Shown piece by piece: positions 36,594 to 44,142 of a DNA stretch of 64,000 bases. The notes below the pieces were generated by a model. The model saw nothing but the letters and a program-made list of their open reading frames with translations, was not told the origin of the DNA and did not search any database. Each line of letters starts with the position of its first letter. Position 1 is the stretch's first letter. This stretch comes from Candidatus Chloroploca sp. Khr17 (lineage in GTDB: Bacteria > Chloroflexota > Chloroflexia > Chloroflexales > Chloroflexaceae): positions 78,236 through 142,235 of the forward strand of contig NZ_RYFF01000011.1 of assembly GCF_004138165.1 (NCBI RefSeq), given 5' to 3'. The position numbers and the translations under genes were made by a program.

Positions 36594-37790
36594 TTACTCC
36601 TTTGCAGCAGCGGCAAACCCACGGGCGAGATCGGCCTGAATATCAACCGCATCCTCAATGCCAACCGAGAGGCGCAGCAAACCATCGCCAATACCAAGGG
36701 CATGGCGGCGCTCAACCGAGAGTGAGCGATGGGAAGAGCAGGCCGGATAGAGGATCTGACTGGCGACACCGCCGAGCGTCGTGACGGGCAAGATCATCTG
36801 GAGGGCATCGAGGAAGCGGAGCACAGCGGCTTCGTTGGCCTGCACCAGATCAAACGCAACCATCCCGCCTGCGCCAGTTGGCAACAGTTGGCGTGTCAGG
36901 TGATGCTGGGGATGTGACGGCAAGCCGGGATAGTAGACCTGCGCCACGCCGGGTTGCTCGACGAGCCAGTTGGCAACCTCGACGGCATTACGGCAATGCT
37001 CACGCATGCGCAGGGGCAGCGTGCGCAGGCCACGCAACGCAAGATAGGCAGCATGCGGATCGAGCAGGCCGCCAGTCAGGATCGTCAGATTGCGCAACTC
37101 GGTGGCATACGACTCGCCGGCCAACACAATGCCACCAAGCACATCATCGTGACCGGCAAGATACTTGGTCAAACTATGCAACACAATATCGGCCCCCAGT
37201 TCGAGTGGCCGCAACAGATACGGCGTCGCAAAGGTCGCATCAACAACCAATTGCACATCATGTTCATGACAGAGCCGGGCCGCTGCCGAAACATCACAGA
37301 GGCGCAGCAACGGATTCGAGATCGGCTCGAGGATCAGCGCCCGGGGACGATGTTCGGCCAGCGCCGCCGCGAGGGTGGCGCGGTTCGTTGCGTCGACAAA
37401 AACCGGACAGACCCCCATGCGACGCATGACCGTATCAACCAGGGCAAACGTCGCACCATACGAGTCCTGGGCCACCAGCAACGTATCACCAGACTGCAAA
37501 CCGGTGAGCAACAGGGCGAGATGGACGGCAGCCATACCCGAAGCACATGCACGCGCCACCGCGGCCCCTTCCATCTGACAGAGAGCCATTTCGAGCGCAG
37601 CATTGGTCGGGTTACCATAACGCGAATACGAAAAGCCTGGCACGTCGCCCCCAAGCATCGCGTGGAGGGTCGCCGCATCAGCGGCATGGTAACTCACCGC
37701 CAGGTCAATACCGGGAACAGACGGAATCGAAGGATTGCCTTCATCGGGACGGCCAGCGTGGACAGCGATGGTAAAGAGACTCTCAGACAT
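36594..37790 (-). CDS. Cys/Met-metabolism PLP-dependent enzyme (cystathionine gamma-lyase/synthase family)
   Basis: 398 residues. The fold-type I signature is present: YSRYGNPTNAALE, the glycine-rich CASGMAAVHLAL, the cofactor Asp in VVDATFATPYL and the PLP lysine in HSLTKYLAGHDDVLGG (about 205). The family makes or breaks C-S bonds (cystathionine synthase/lyase, methionine gamma-lyase). GGAG lies 10 bases before the ATG at 37790. It heads the transcription unit that continues into the isomerase and phnGHIJKLM, an unusual partner for a phosphonate operon. Confidence 0.87.
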   Translation of the reverse strand: MSESLFTIAVHAGRPDEGNPSIPSVPGIDLAVSYHAADAATLHAMLGGDVPGFSYSRYGNPTNAALEMALCQMEGAAVARACASGMAAVHLALLLTGLQSGDTLLVAQDSYGATFALVDTVMRRMGVCPVFVDATNRATLAAALAEHRPRALILEPISNPLLRLCDVSAAARLCHEHDVQLVVDATFATPYLLRPLELGADIVLHSLTKYLAGHDDVLGGIVLAGESYATELRNLTILTGGLLDPHAAYLALRGLRTLPLRMREHCRNAVEVANWLVEQPGVAQVYYPGLPSHPQHHLTRQLLPTGAGGMVAFDLVQANEAAVLRFLDALQMILPVTTLGGVASQILYPACSSHRSLSVERRHALGIGDGLLRLSVGIEDAVDIQADLARGFAAAAKE

Positions 37791-37900
37791 AACAGGCTCC
37801 TGGAGGCTACAACACGGCTGCTGCCCGCAAAACCAAGGCTTGTGCTGGTGGAAACAGCACAAGCGAGCTTCAGAGAAGCGTATCGGATCCGTGGCAGCGA

Positions 37901-38362
37901 TCAATCAAAAAGATGGATATCGAGCTGAACATGCGCACTCTGCGTTGGATCAAGCGAACCGAAGATGACCTCGGCCAGCAACGTAGGGTGAGGTGCCGTA
38001 GCAAGCGCAAAGAGATGGGTCGAGCAGGGGCTATCACTGGCACCAAACCCCGGCACAGGCATTGTAACACCAGAAACGGACGCAAGCGCACGACACCAGG
38101 CTTGCTCCATCCGCCCGGTGCCACTCAACGTCCAGGCGGCACGGAGGTGTGCTTGTGCCCGGAGATAATCAATATGCCAGTGCAGACGAGGTTTGCGGGG
38201 GTTGGCGTGATGCTTGAGGCGCGCCGCCAACCCACCCGAACCAAAGGCACTGCCCACATAGAGGTAAAACCCCGAGGCAAACGCAAACGAACCCAGACGC
38301 CCAATCTGAAGGTGAGTGAGCGTCTGGTCAAGTTGGAGTACCAGGATATAGGTACCCTTCAT
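37901..38362 (-). CDS. GIY-YIG / DUF123 domain protein
   Basis: 153 residues. It opens KGTYILVLQLDQ, then FASGFYLYVGSAFGSGGLAARLKHH and HWHIDYL, the DUF123 variant of the GIY-YIG nuclease fold. The family is related to sugar fermentation stimulation and UvrC-type nucleases, with no fixed role. The ATG at 38362 fits homologues; the frame is open to 38458. Confidence 0.82.
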   Translation of the reverse strand: MKGTYILVLQLDQTLTHLQIGRLGSFAFASGFYLYVGSAFGSGGLAARLKHHANPRKPRLHWHIDYLRAQAHLRAAWTLSGTGRMEQAWCRALASVSGVTMPVPGFGASDSPCSTHLFALATAPHPTLLAEVIFGSLDPTQSAHVQLDIHLFD

Positions 38363-38390
38363 TGGCGAGGGACGAAGCTGTGGAGCATTG

Positions 38391-39473
38391 CTAGCGATTA
38401 GCTGCCACAGGGCGACGATTGACTTTGCCCCGCCCCCGTTGCACAGGCGCTGCCCCACGGGGAGTCGTCACCCAGAGCAGAGCCGTCATAATTGCAGCCG
38501 AGGCAATGCACCACATGCAGGTTGCACCGATGACAAAAGGTTCGAGGAAGGTCAGGTAGATCGAAAAGAGCGTCCCGCCGAAGGCCATGAGTGGCATCGC
38601 GAGCCTAGCATAGTGGGCGGCCGAACCTGCGCCAAAACGATACACAAGCCACGCAACCAGGAAGAAGGCATACCCAGCAACCCCCAGCACCCCAACCGGA
38701 ATGCCAAGGAGCGTCGCATAGACACTCTGCTGAACCGCATTGCAATCGCCAACCGGCCCACAGACCGCCTCGGCACCACTCACTTCGACGAACGCAAGAT
38801 AGGCCGAGACGATGATGCCAGCGACGGCAAGGATTGGCACCGCCAGATTGCGCCACCCGAGCAGTGGGCGATCAAAAGGCGGGCGGGTCGTAATCGCGAC
38901 CACAAAGACCGACACAGCCATCAACAAAAGCATCAAGAGCGCGATGCTATTGCCCAGCGGATCGCGCTGAAACGGGCTCACCGCCGATGCCGTGGGGGGC
39001 ACCACCGCAACCTCGCCCGCGTCAGTCGTGACCACCTGGGCCGCAATGACCGGTTCGATCCCCGGAATAGTGGGCCAAGCATTGCCGCCAGCGGCAAGCG
39101 CCTGTTCGATCAAACCAGGCAACATCGCCGGGATCTCGCCACTGCCAACCATCACCGTCTCGCCAAAGACCATGGTAGGCACACCGAGGCGATCATCGGG
39201 AATATTGAAGGCCGTAATCGCCGCCTGATACAGTGCCTGACCAGCAGGCTGGCTAACGTCAATCTGCACAATCTGGAGCTGTGAACCATAGCGCGCCTGA
39301 AGCGGCGGCAAGACCTCGTCCATGACAGTATGGCAATGGGGGCAGGTCGGCGAAAAGAAAAAGACGGCGCGGGCGGCTGGATCAGCCGCCGCAACGCGCC
39401 CGGCAAACACGAACATCAGCAAAAGCGTCGCCACCCCAAGGAGCGACCAGCGTGAAACATTTCTCTGTAGCAT
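38391..39473 (-). CDS. Thioredoxin-VKOR fusion, disulfide-forming membrane oxidoreductase
   Basis: 360 residues. After an N-terminal membrane segment or signal (about 10-30), a thioredoxin-like domain has the active site SPTCPHCHT (about 42) facing outward. Four or five membrane helices from about 180 carry the VKOR residues: the loop cysteines in CGPVGDCNAV and the quinone-side CMWC (about 318). The pair would oxidise exported protein thiols and pass electrons to quinone. In the well-known cyanobacterial homologue the thioredoxin domain is C-terminal; here it is N-terminal. AAGGAG precedes the ATG at 39473. It diverges from cydABDC. Confidence 0.88.
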   Translation of the reverse strand: MLQRNVSRWSLLGVATLLLMFVFAGRVAAADPAARAVFFFSPTCPHCHTVMDEVLPPLQARYGSQLQIVQIDVSQPAGQALYQAAITAFNIPDDRLGVPTMVFGETVMVGSGEIPAMLPGLIEQALAAGGNAWPTIPGIEPVIAAQVVTTDAGEVAVVPPTASAVSPFQRDPLGNSIALLMLLLMAVSVFVVAITTRPPFDRPLLGWRNLAVPILAVAGIIVSAYLAFVEVSGAEAVCGPVGDCNAVQQSVYATLLGIPVGVLGVAGYAFFLVAWLVYRFGAGSAAHYARLAMPLMAFGGTLFSIYLTFLEPFVIGATCMWCIASAAIMTALLWVTTPRGAAPVQRGRGKVNRRPVAANR

Positions 39474-39572
39474 CAACGTACTCCTTCGTTCGAACCCTCG
39501 CGGGAAGGCCGGCACAGAGCGCCAGCATAACAGCAATGCATATCCAGGAACGGCACCCCCATCAATCGTTGC

Positions 39573-39617
39573 TTCGCTGGCACAACCGCCAGCAAAGCTG
39601 ACGGTTGTGCCAGCGAA
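39573..39617. repeat. 21-bp-arm hairpin in the VKOR/cydA divergent region
   Basis: Arms of 21 bases with one mismatch around loop AAA (apex CCAGC-AAA-GCTGA). It sits between two divergent genes, so it is not a 3' terminator for either. It belongs to the long-hairpin set. Confidence 0.7.
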
Positions 39618-39766
39618 ACAATACCCCTATTGTACCCAACCAGAGCAGACAACAAAATTGCATTGCCTGAAAACCGGGTTATCAGCCGACAACCCACACC
39701 ACACGTATCAAGCCTTCATTGCCAGTTATACGATCATAACCGCGCTCAGAGAAACATCTGATACGA

Positions 39767-39784
39767 TTGTGTATATTGGCACAA
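39767..39784. promoter_or_regulatory. Candidate Rex operator upstream of cydA
   Basis: TTGTGTATATTGGCACAA is an 18-base imperfect palindrome with the TTGTG...CACAA halves of the Rex (redox-sensing repressor) consensus. It ends 37 bases before the cydA start. Rex responds to the NADH/NAD+ ratio and commonly represses cyd genes, so derepression under low oxygen is likely. No rex gene is in the window. Confidence 0.65.
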
Positions 39785-39821
39785 TCTCTTGATGCCGAGG
39801 CTTTGACTTGGCTCGGAGGCA

Positions 39822-41219
39822 ATGATGGACGTCACCATTCTCGCACGTTGGCAGTTCGCTATTACGACGGTCTACCACTTCTTTTTTGTTCCCCTCTCGA
39901 TTGGCCTGTCGCTCCTTGTCGCCATTATGCAGACGGTCTACTTCCGTAGTGGCAATGAAACCTACAAACGCATGACGAAATTCTGGGGCAAGTTGCTCTT
40001 GATCAATTTTGCGATCGGGGTAGCTACCGGAATTGTGCAAGAATTTCAATTTGGCATGAACTGGGCTGAGTATTCACGGTTTGTGGGGGATATCTTTGGG
40101 GCTCCGCTGGCGATCGAGGCGTTGATGGCCTTCTTTCTCGAGTCGACCTTCCTCGGTCTCTGGCTCTTTGGCTGGAACAAGCTGCCCAAGGGCGTTCACC
40201 TCGCCTGTATCTGGATGGTTGCCATTGGGACAACGATCTCGTCGTTCTGGATCCTGGTGGCGAATTCGTTTATGCATCAGCCAGTTGGCTATGTGATCCG
40301 CAATGGCCGTGCCGAGATGGAGAGCTTTGGGGCGCTGATTGCCAATGGGCATGTCTGGGTGCAGTGGCCGCACACGATGATGGCGGCAATCTGCACGGCG
40401 GCCTTCTTTGTGCTCGGCATCAGTGCCTATCATCTGCGTCGCCCACTCGGCGAGGCCGGGCACGAGATGTTTCGCCGCTCGTTCCAGATTGGGGCCATCG
40501 CTGCCTTTATTGGGGTGATCGGCGTGATCCTGGCTGGACACGCCCAGGCGCAGTATATGATACAGGTGCAGCCGATGAAGATGGCAGCCGCCGAGGCCCT
40601 CTGGGAGACCGAGGATCCTGCGCCGATGTCGCTCTTTACTGTGGCAAGCACACCGCAGCAACGCGATCTCTTTGTGATCAAGGTACCTGGCCTGTTGAGT
40701 TTCCTGGCCTACAATCGGTTCGAGGGCGCGGTGCCAGGCATCAAGGATCTGCAAGCCGAAGCCGAGGCGACCTATGGGCCTGGCAACTATACACCCAGTG
40801 TGTTTCTCGCCTACTGGACCTTCCGGGCCATGGTTGGCGCAGGCTTTGCGATGCTTGGCCTGGCTGTAGTGGCCCTCTACTTTGTCTTGCGCAATCGCAT
40901 TACGAGTAGTCCAGCTTTTCTCTGGTTGCTGATCCCTGCGATCGGCCTGCCCTACCTGGCAAATGCGACCGGCTGGATCTTTACCGAGATGGGCCGCCAG
41001 CCCTGGATCGTCTATGGCGTGATGTTGACTAATGAAGGCGTCTCGGCGACGGTTGGCGTCGGGTATGTCTTGCTGAGTTTGATTGGCTTCACCCTAGTCT
41101 ATCTGGGCTTGATCGCCGCGACGGTCTTTTTGATGCTGAAATATGCCCGTCAGGTACCCGGCGAAGAGCCTCAGTCTAGCAAACAACCTTCGCTGCGCCC
41201 TGCTCCGGCTGGCGACTGA
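39822..41219 (+). CDS. cydA: Cytochrome bd quinol oxidase subunit I
   Basis: 465 residues with about nine membrane helices. The haem ligand His is in TTVYHFFFVPLSIGLS (about 19); GRQPWIVYG, the conserved quinol-side motif, lies near 390, and the Q loop is of the short type. It takes electrons from quinol and reduces oxygen to water without pumping protons, with high oxygen affinity. GGAGG precedes the ATG. cydB follows after 14 bases, then cydD and cydC. Confidence 0.97.
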   Translation: MMDVTILARWQFAITTVYHFFFVPLSIGLSLLVAIMQTVYFRSGNETYKRMTKFWGKLLLINFAIGVATGIVQEFQFGMNWAEYSRFVGDIFGAPLAIEALMAFFLESTFLGLWLFGWNKLPKGVHLACIWMVAIGTTISSFWILVANSFMHQPVGYVIRNGRAEMESFGALIANGHVWVQWPHTMMAAICTAAFFVLGISAYHLRRPLGEAGHEMFRRSFQIGAIAAFIGVIGVILAGHAQAQYMIQVQPMKMAAAEALWETEDPAPMSLFTVASTPQQRDLFVIKVPGLLSFLAYNRFEGAVPGIKDLQAEAEATYGPGNYTPSVFLAYWTFRAMVGAGFAMLGLAVVALYFVLRNRITSSPAFLWLLIPAIGLPYLANATGWIFTEMGRQPWIVYGVMLTNEGVSATVGVGYVLLSLIGFTLVYLGLIAATVFLMLKYARQVPGEEPQSSKQPSLRPAPAGD

Positions 41220-41233
41220 AAGGATACCCTGCA

Positions 41234-42247
41234 ATGGATCTCAATATCCTCTGGTTTATACTCGTCGCCGTGCTCTTTATCGGTTTCTTCGTGCTCGAAG
41301 GCTTTGATTATGGGGTGGGCATGCTCTTGCCAATTATGGGCAAGACCGATACCGAACGGCGGGTGATTATCAATACGGTCGGCCCGGTCTGGGATGGCAA
41401 TGAGGTCTGGGTGCTCACGGCCGGCGGCGCAATCTTTGCGGCCTTTCCACACTGGTATGCGACGCTCTTTAGTGGCTTCTATCTTGCGCTCTTTTTGATG
41501 CTGGTCGCGTTGATCATCCGAGCCGTCGCCTTTGAGTACCGCAGCAAGGCCGAAGATCCAAAATGGCGCGCCTGGTGGGATCGGGGCATTGTCTTTGGCA
41601 GTCTGATCCCCGCGATCCTTTGGGGGGTCGCGCTCGGCAATATGCTGCGCGGGGTGCCTATTGATGCCGATATGCACTACGTCGGCACCTTCTTTGACCT
41701 GCTGAACCCGTATGCGATCATCGGCGGGTTGACGTCGCTCTCGATGTTTCTCCTGCACGGGGCGATCTTCTTGAACCTGAAGACAAGCGGTGAACTGAGC
41801 GAGCGTGCCCTCCACCTGACCCGGCGCATTGGCCCGGTGACAACGGTGATGGTCGCGATCTTCATTGTGTCAACGTATCTGATGACCGATTCGTTCAGCC
41901 GCCTCGGCGTCAATCCTGGCCCGGTTCCCATCGCCTCGCTTGGCGCACTCTTTGCCGCCGCCTATTTTGTGCATATTGGGCGCCTTGGCTGGGCCTTTTT
42001 GATGACCAGTGTCAATATTGGCCTCTCGGTCATCACGATTTTTATGGCGCTCTTCCCCCGCGTGATGGTCTCAAGCCTCGATCCCGCCTGGAGTCTGACG
42101 ATCTACAATGCGTCGTCAAGCCCAAAAACTCTGACGATTATGAGCATCGTCGCCCTCATCTTTATTCCGATCGTACTGGCGTATCAGACCTGGACCTACT
42201 GGGTCTTTCGGCACCGTATAAGCATTGAGAGTGAGTTGACGTATTAG
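41234..42247 (+). CDS. cydB: Cytochrome bd quinol oxidase subunit II
   Basis: 337 residues. The opening FFVLEGFDYGVGML and the GPVWDGNEVWVLTAGGA segment are CydB signatures; eight membrane helices follow. It forms the heterodimer with CydA and carries no haem itself. GAAAGGA precedes the start. Confidence 0.97.
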   Translation: MDLNILWFILVAVLFIGFFVLEGFDYGVGMLLPIMGKTDTERRVIINTVGPVWDGNEVWVLTAGGAIFAAFPHWYATLFSGFYLALFLMLVALIIRAVAFEYRSKAEDPKWRAWWDRGIVFGSLIPAILWGVALGNMLRGVPIDADMHYVGTFFDLLNPYAIIGGLTSLSMFLLHGAIFLNLKTSGELSERALHLTRRIGPVTTVMVAIFIVSTYLMTDSFSRLGVNPGPVPIASLGALFAAAYFVHIGRLGWAFLMTSVNIGLSVITIFMALFPRVMVSSLDPAWSLTIYNASSSPKTLTIMSIVALIFIPIVLAYQTWTYWVFRHRISIESELTY

Positions 42248-42287
42248 CATCGCAGGGGCGGGACTGTCGTCCCGCCCCTGCGATGCT
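42246..42287. terminator. Perfect 19-bp-arm hairpin after cydB
   Basis: Arms of 19 bases around loop TGTC, starting inside the cydB stop codon. It may reduce read-through into cydDC or protect the cydAB message. Two copies of GGGAATATGRCCCGGT follow directly. Confidence 0.7.
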
Positions 42288-42339
42288 TGGGAATATGGCC
42301 CGGTTTGGGAATATGACCCGGTCAAGACGATCAAACCTG

Positions 42340-44142
42340 ATGACAACGCAGCGCCCCTGGTTATGGGTGACCATTGCGCTGGGGGCGTTGACGGCGGTGG
42401 TGGCCGTTGGTCAGGCGTTGCTCTTGAGCCGGGGGATTGCGCAGGTCTTTCTGGGTGGGGCCGATCTGGCCGATGTGCAGGCGCTGCTGCTTGGCCTGGT
42501 CGCCCTGGCACTGCTGCGCGCAGCGCTGAGTTGGGCCGGCGAGATGACGGGGCAACGGCTCGCTAGTCTCGTCAAGCAGGCGCTCCGTGAGCGGGTGCTG
42601 GCGCATCTCATTGCCCTCGGGCCGACGTTTGTCCGTGGCGAGCGCAGTGGCGAACTGGCCAATACAACGCTCGGGGGCGTTGAGGCACTTGATGAGTATC
42701 TAAGTCAGTATTTGCCCCAGGTGACGCTGGCAGCGCTGATGCCGTTGATCGTGCTGGTCTTTGTGCTACCGCTCGATCCCCTCTCCGGGCTGGTCTTGAT
42801 CCTGACAGCCCCGCTTATTCCGCTCTTTCTCTGGTTGATTGGCTCGCTCGCCAAAGAACTGACGGCACGCCAATGGGCCGATATGAGCCGGATGAGTGCC
42901 CATTTTCTCGATACGCTCCAGGGCTTGACGACGCTCAAGCTCTTTGGACGCAGCCGCGAGCGCCTGCAAGAGGTGGCGGCGATCAGTGCGCAGTTTGGCG
43001 ATGTGACGATGCAGGTGCTGCGCATTGCGTTTCTTTCGGCCTTTGCCCTCGAATTGATTGCGAGCCTCAGTACGGCGATCATTGCGGTCGAGATCGGGTT
43101 GCGGTTGCTCTATGGGCGCATGGCCTTCGAGCCAGCCCTGACGATCCTGATCCTCGCCCCAGAATTCTACCTGCCGCTGCGGTTGCTCGGCCAGCGCCAC
43201 CACGCTGGCATGGCGGGCAAAGAGGCGCTCGGGCGGATCGAGGCGATCCTGGCAACCCCGGTGCTGCTTCCACCCGTGCGCACGTCCCGCGCTGTGCCTT
43301 GCGTAGGGCTGTTGCAACGTCCACCTGACCGGAGCCCCGTCGGGCTGAAGCCCTCGGCTAGGGGGCGCGAAGGCCGCCTGCACGGCCTCATGCCCGGAGA
43401 TCTGACGTTGCAACAGCCCTACCCTTGCGGCGGTGACCTTGAGCTGAACGGGATCTCGTTCGCCTACGACAATGGCGCACGTCCGGTCTTGCACCAGTTT
43501 GACCTGCGCCTTCCGGCGGGGCAGACGGTTGCACTGGTTGGACCAAGTGGGGCCGGTAAGAGCAGTGTGGCGGCGCTGTTGATGGGCTTTGTGCAGCCCG
43601 ATGCAGGCAGCATTTTGGTTGGCGGCGTATCGCTGACCGAGCTAGATCTGGTGGCGTGGCGACAGCAGGTGGCCTGGGTCAGCCAGCATCCGGCGCTCTT
43701 TTATGGCAGTGTCGCCGAGAATCTGCGCCTGGCCCGCCCCGACGCTTCCGATGAGGCGCTGGAAGTGGCCGCACGCGCTGCCAAGGCGCACGCTTTCATC
43801 GCGGCGCTGCCGCAAGGGTACGCCACTCCCATCGGCGAAGGCGGTACACGGCTTTCGGGCGGGCAACGCCAGCGGCTCGCGCTCGCCCGCGCTCTGCTCA
43901 AAGATGCGCCTTTTGTGATCCTTGATGAGCCGACCTCGCACCTCGACCCGGTCAGCGAGTTGGAAGTGCGTACAGCGTTGCGTGAGTTGCTGCGAGGTCG
44001 AACAGCCCTGATCATCACGCATAGCGCGACGCTCATAGAAGAGGTCGATCACGTGGTCTACCTTGAACCGCTACTCGGCAGCAACGAGGCGATGACAGCA
44101 CAAGACCGGGCATCACCCACGCTCGGGGAGGCTGCGCGATGA
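42340..44142 (+). CDS. cydD: Thiol reductant ABC exporter subunit CydD, with repeat insertion
   Basis: About 600 residues. Six membrane helices (about 5-290) are followed by an ABC ATPase domain with GPSGAGKSS, LSGGQRQRLALARALL and VILDEPTSHLD. CydDC exports cysteine and glutathione and is needed for cytochrome bd assembly. Residues about 322-362, between membrane and ATPase domains, are encoded by a 119-base mobile repeat (43304-43422) and are absent from relatives. The start is uncertain: ATGs at 42283, 42313 and 42340 share the frame, and none has a good ribosome site; the last best fits the family. The stop overlaps cydC (ATGA). Confidence 0.92.
   Translation: MTTQRPWLWVTIALGALTAVVAVGQALLLSRGIAQVFLGGADLADVQALLLGLVALALLRAALSWAGEMTGQRLASLVKQALRERVLAHLIALGPTFVRGERSGELANTTLGGVEALDEYLSQYLPQVTLAALMPLIVLVFVLPLDPLSGLVLILTAPLIPLFLWLIGSLAKELTARQWADMSRMSAHFLDTLQGLTTLKLFGRSRERLQEVAAISAQFGDVTMQVLRIAFLSAFALELIASLSTAIIAVEIGLRLLYGRMAFEPALTILILAPEFYLPLRLLGQRHHAGMAGKEALGRIEAILATPVLLPPVRTSRAVPCVGLLQRPPDRSPVGLKPSARGREGRLHGLMPGDLTLQQPYPCGGDLELNGISFAYDNGARPVLHQFDLRLPAGQTVALVGPSGAGKSSVAALLMGFVQPDAGSILVGGVSLTELDLVAWRQQVAWVSQHPALFYGSVAENLRLARPDASDEALEVAARAAKAHAFIAALPQGYATPIGEGGTRLSGGQRQRLALARALLKDAPFVILDEPTSHLDPVSELEVRTALRELLRGRTALIITHSATLIEEVDHVVYLEPLLGSNEAMTAQDRASPTLGEAAR
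43304..43422. mobile_element. Miniature inverted-repeat element, family A copy 2, inside cydD
   Basis: The ends TAGGGCTGTTGCAACGTC and its complement are perfect, and CCTTGCG occurs on both sides (43297-43303 and 43423-43429) as a likely target duplication. Element plus duplication is 126 bases, exactly 42 codons, so the cydD frame stays open. The core GGGCTGAAGCCCTCGGCT matches 12395 and, inverted, the copy at 25834-26009. Confidence 0.8.

Noticed and set aside
36954..37928. 324-codon rightward frame opposite the PLP enzyme
   Set aside because: Antisense shadow of a conserved enzyme; rich in Arg, Gln and His with no motif.
38388..39284. 298-codon rightward frame opposite the VKOR fusion
   Set aside because: It is the reverse frame of hydrophobic helices, giving a His/Arg/Asp-rich product with no family features.
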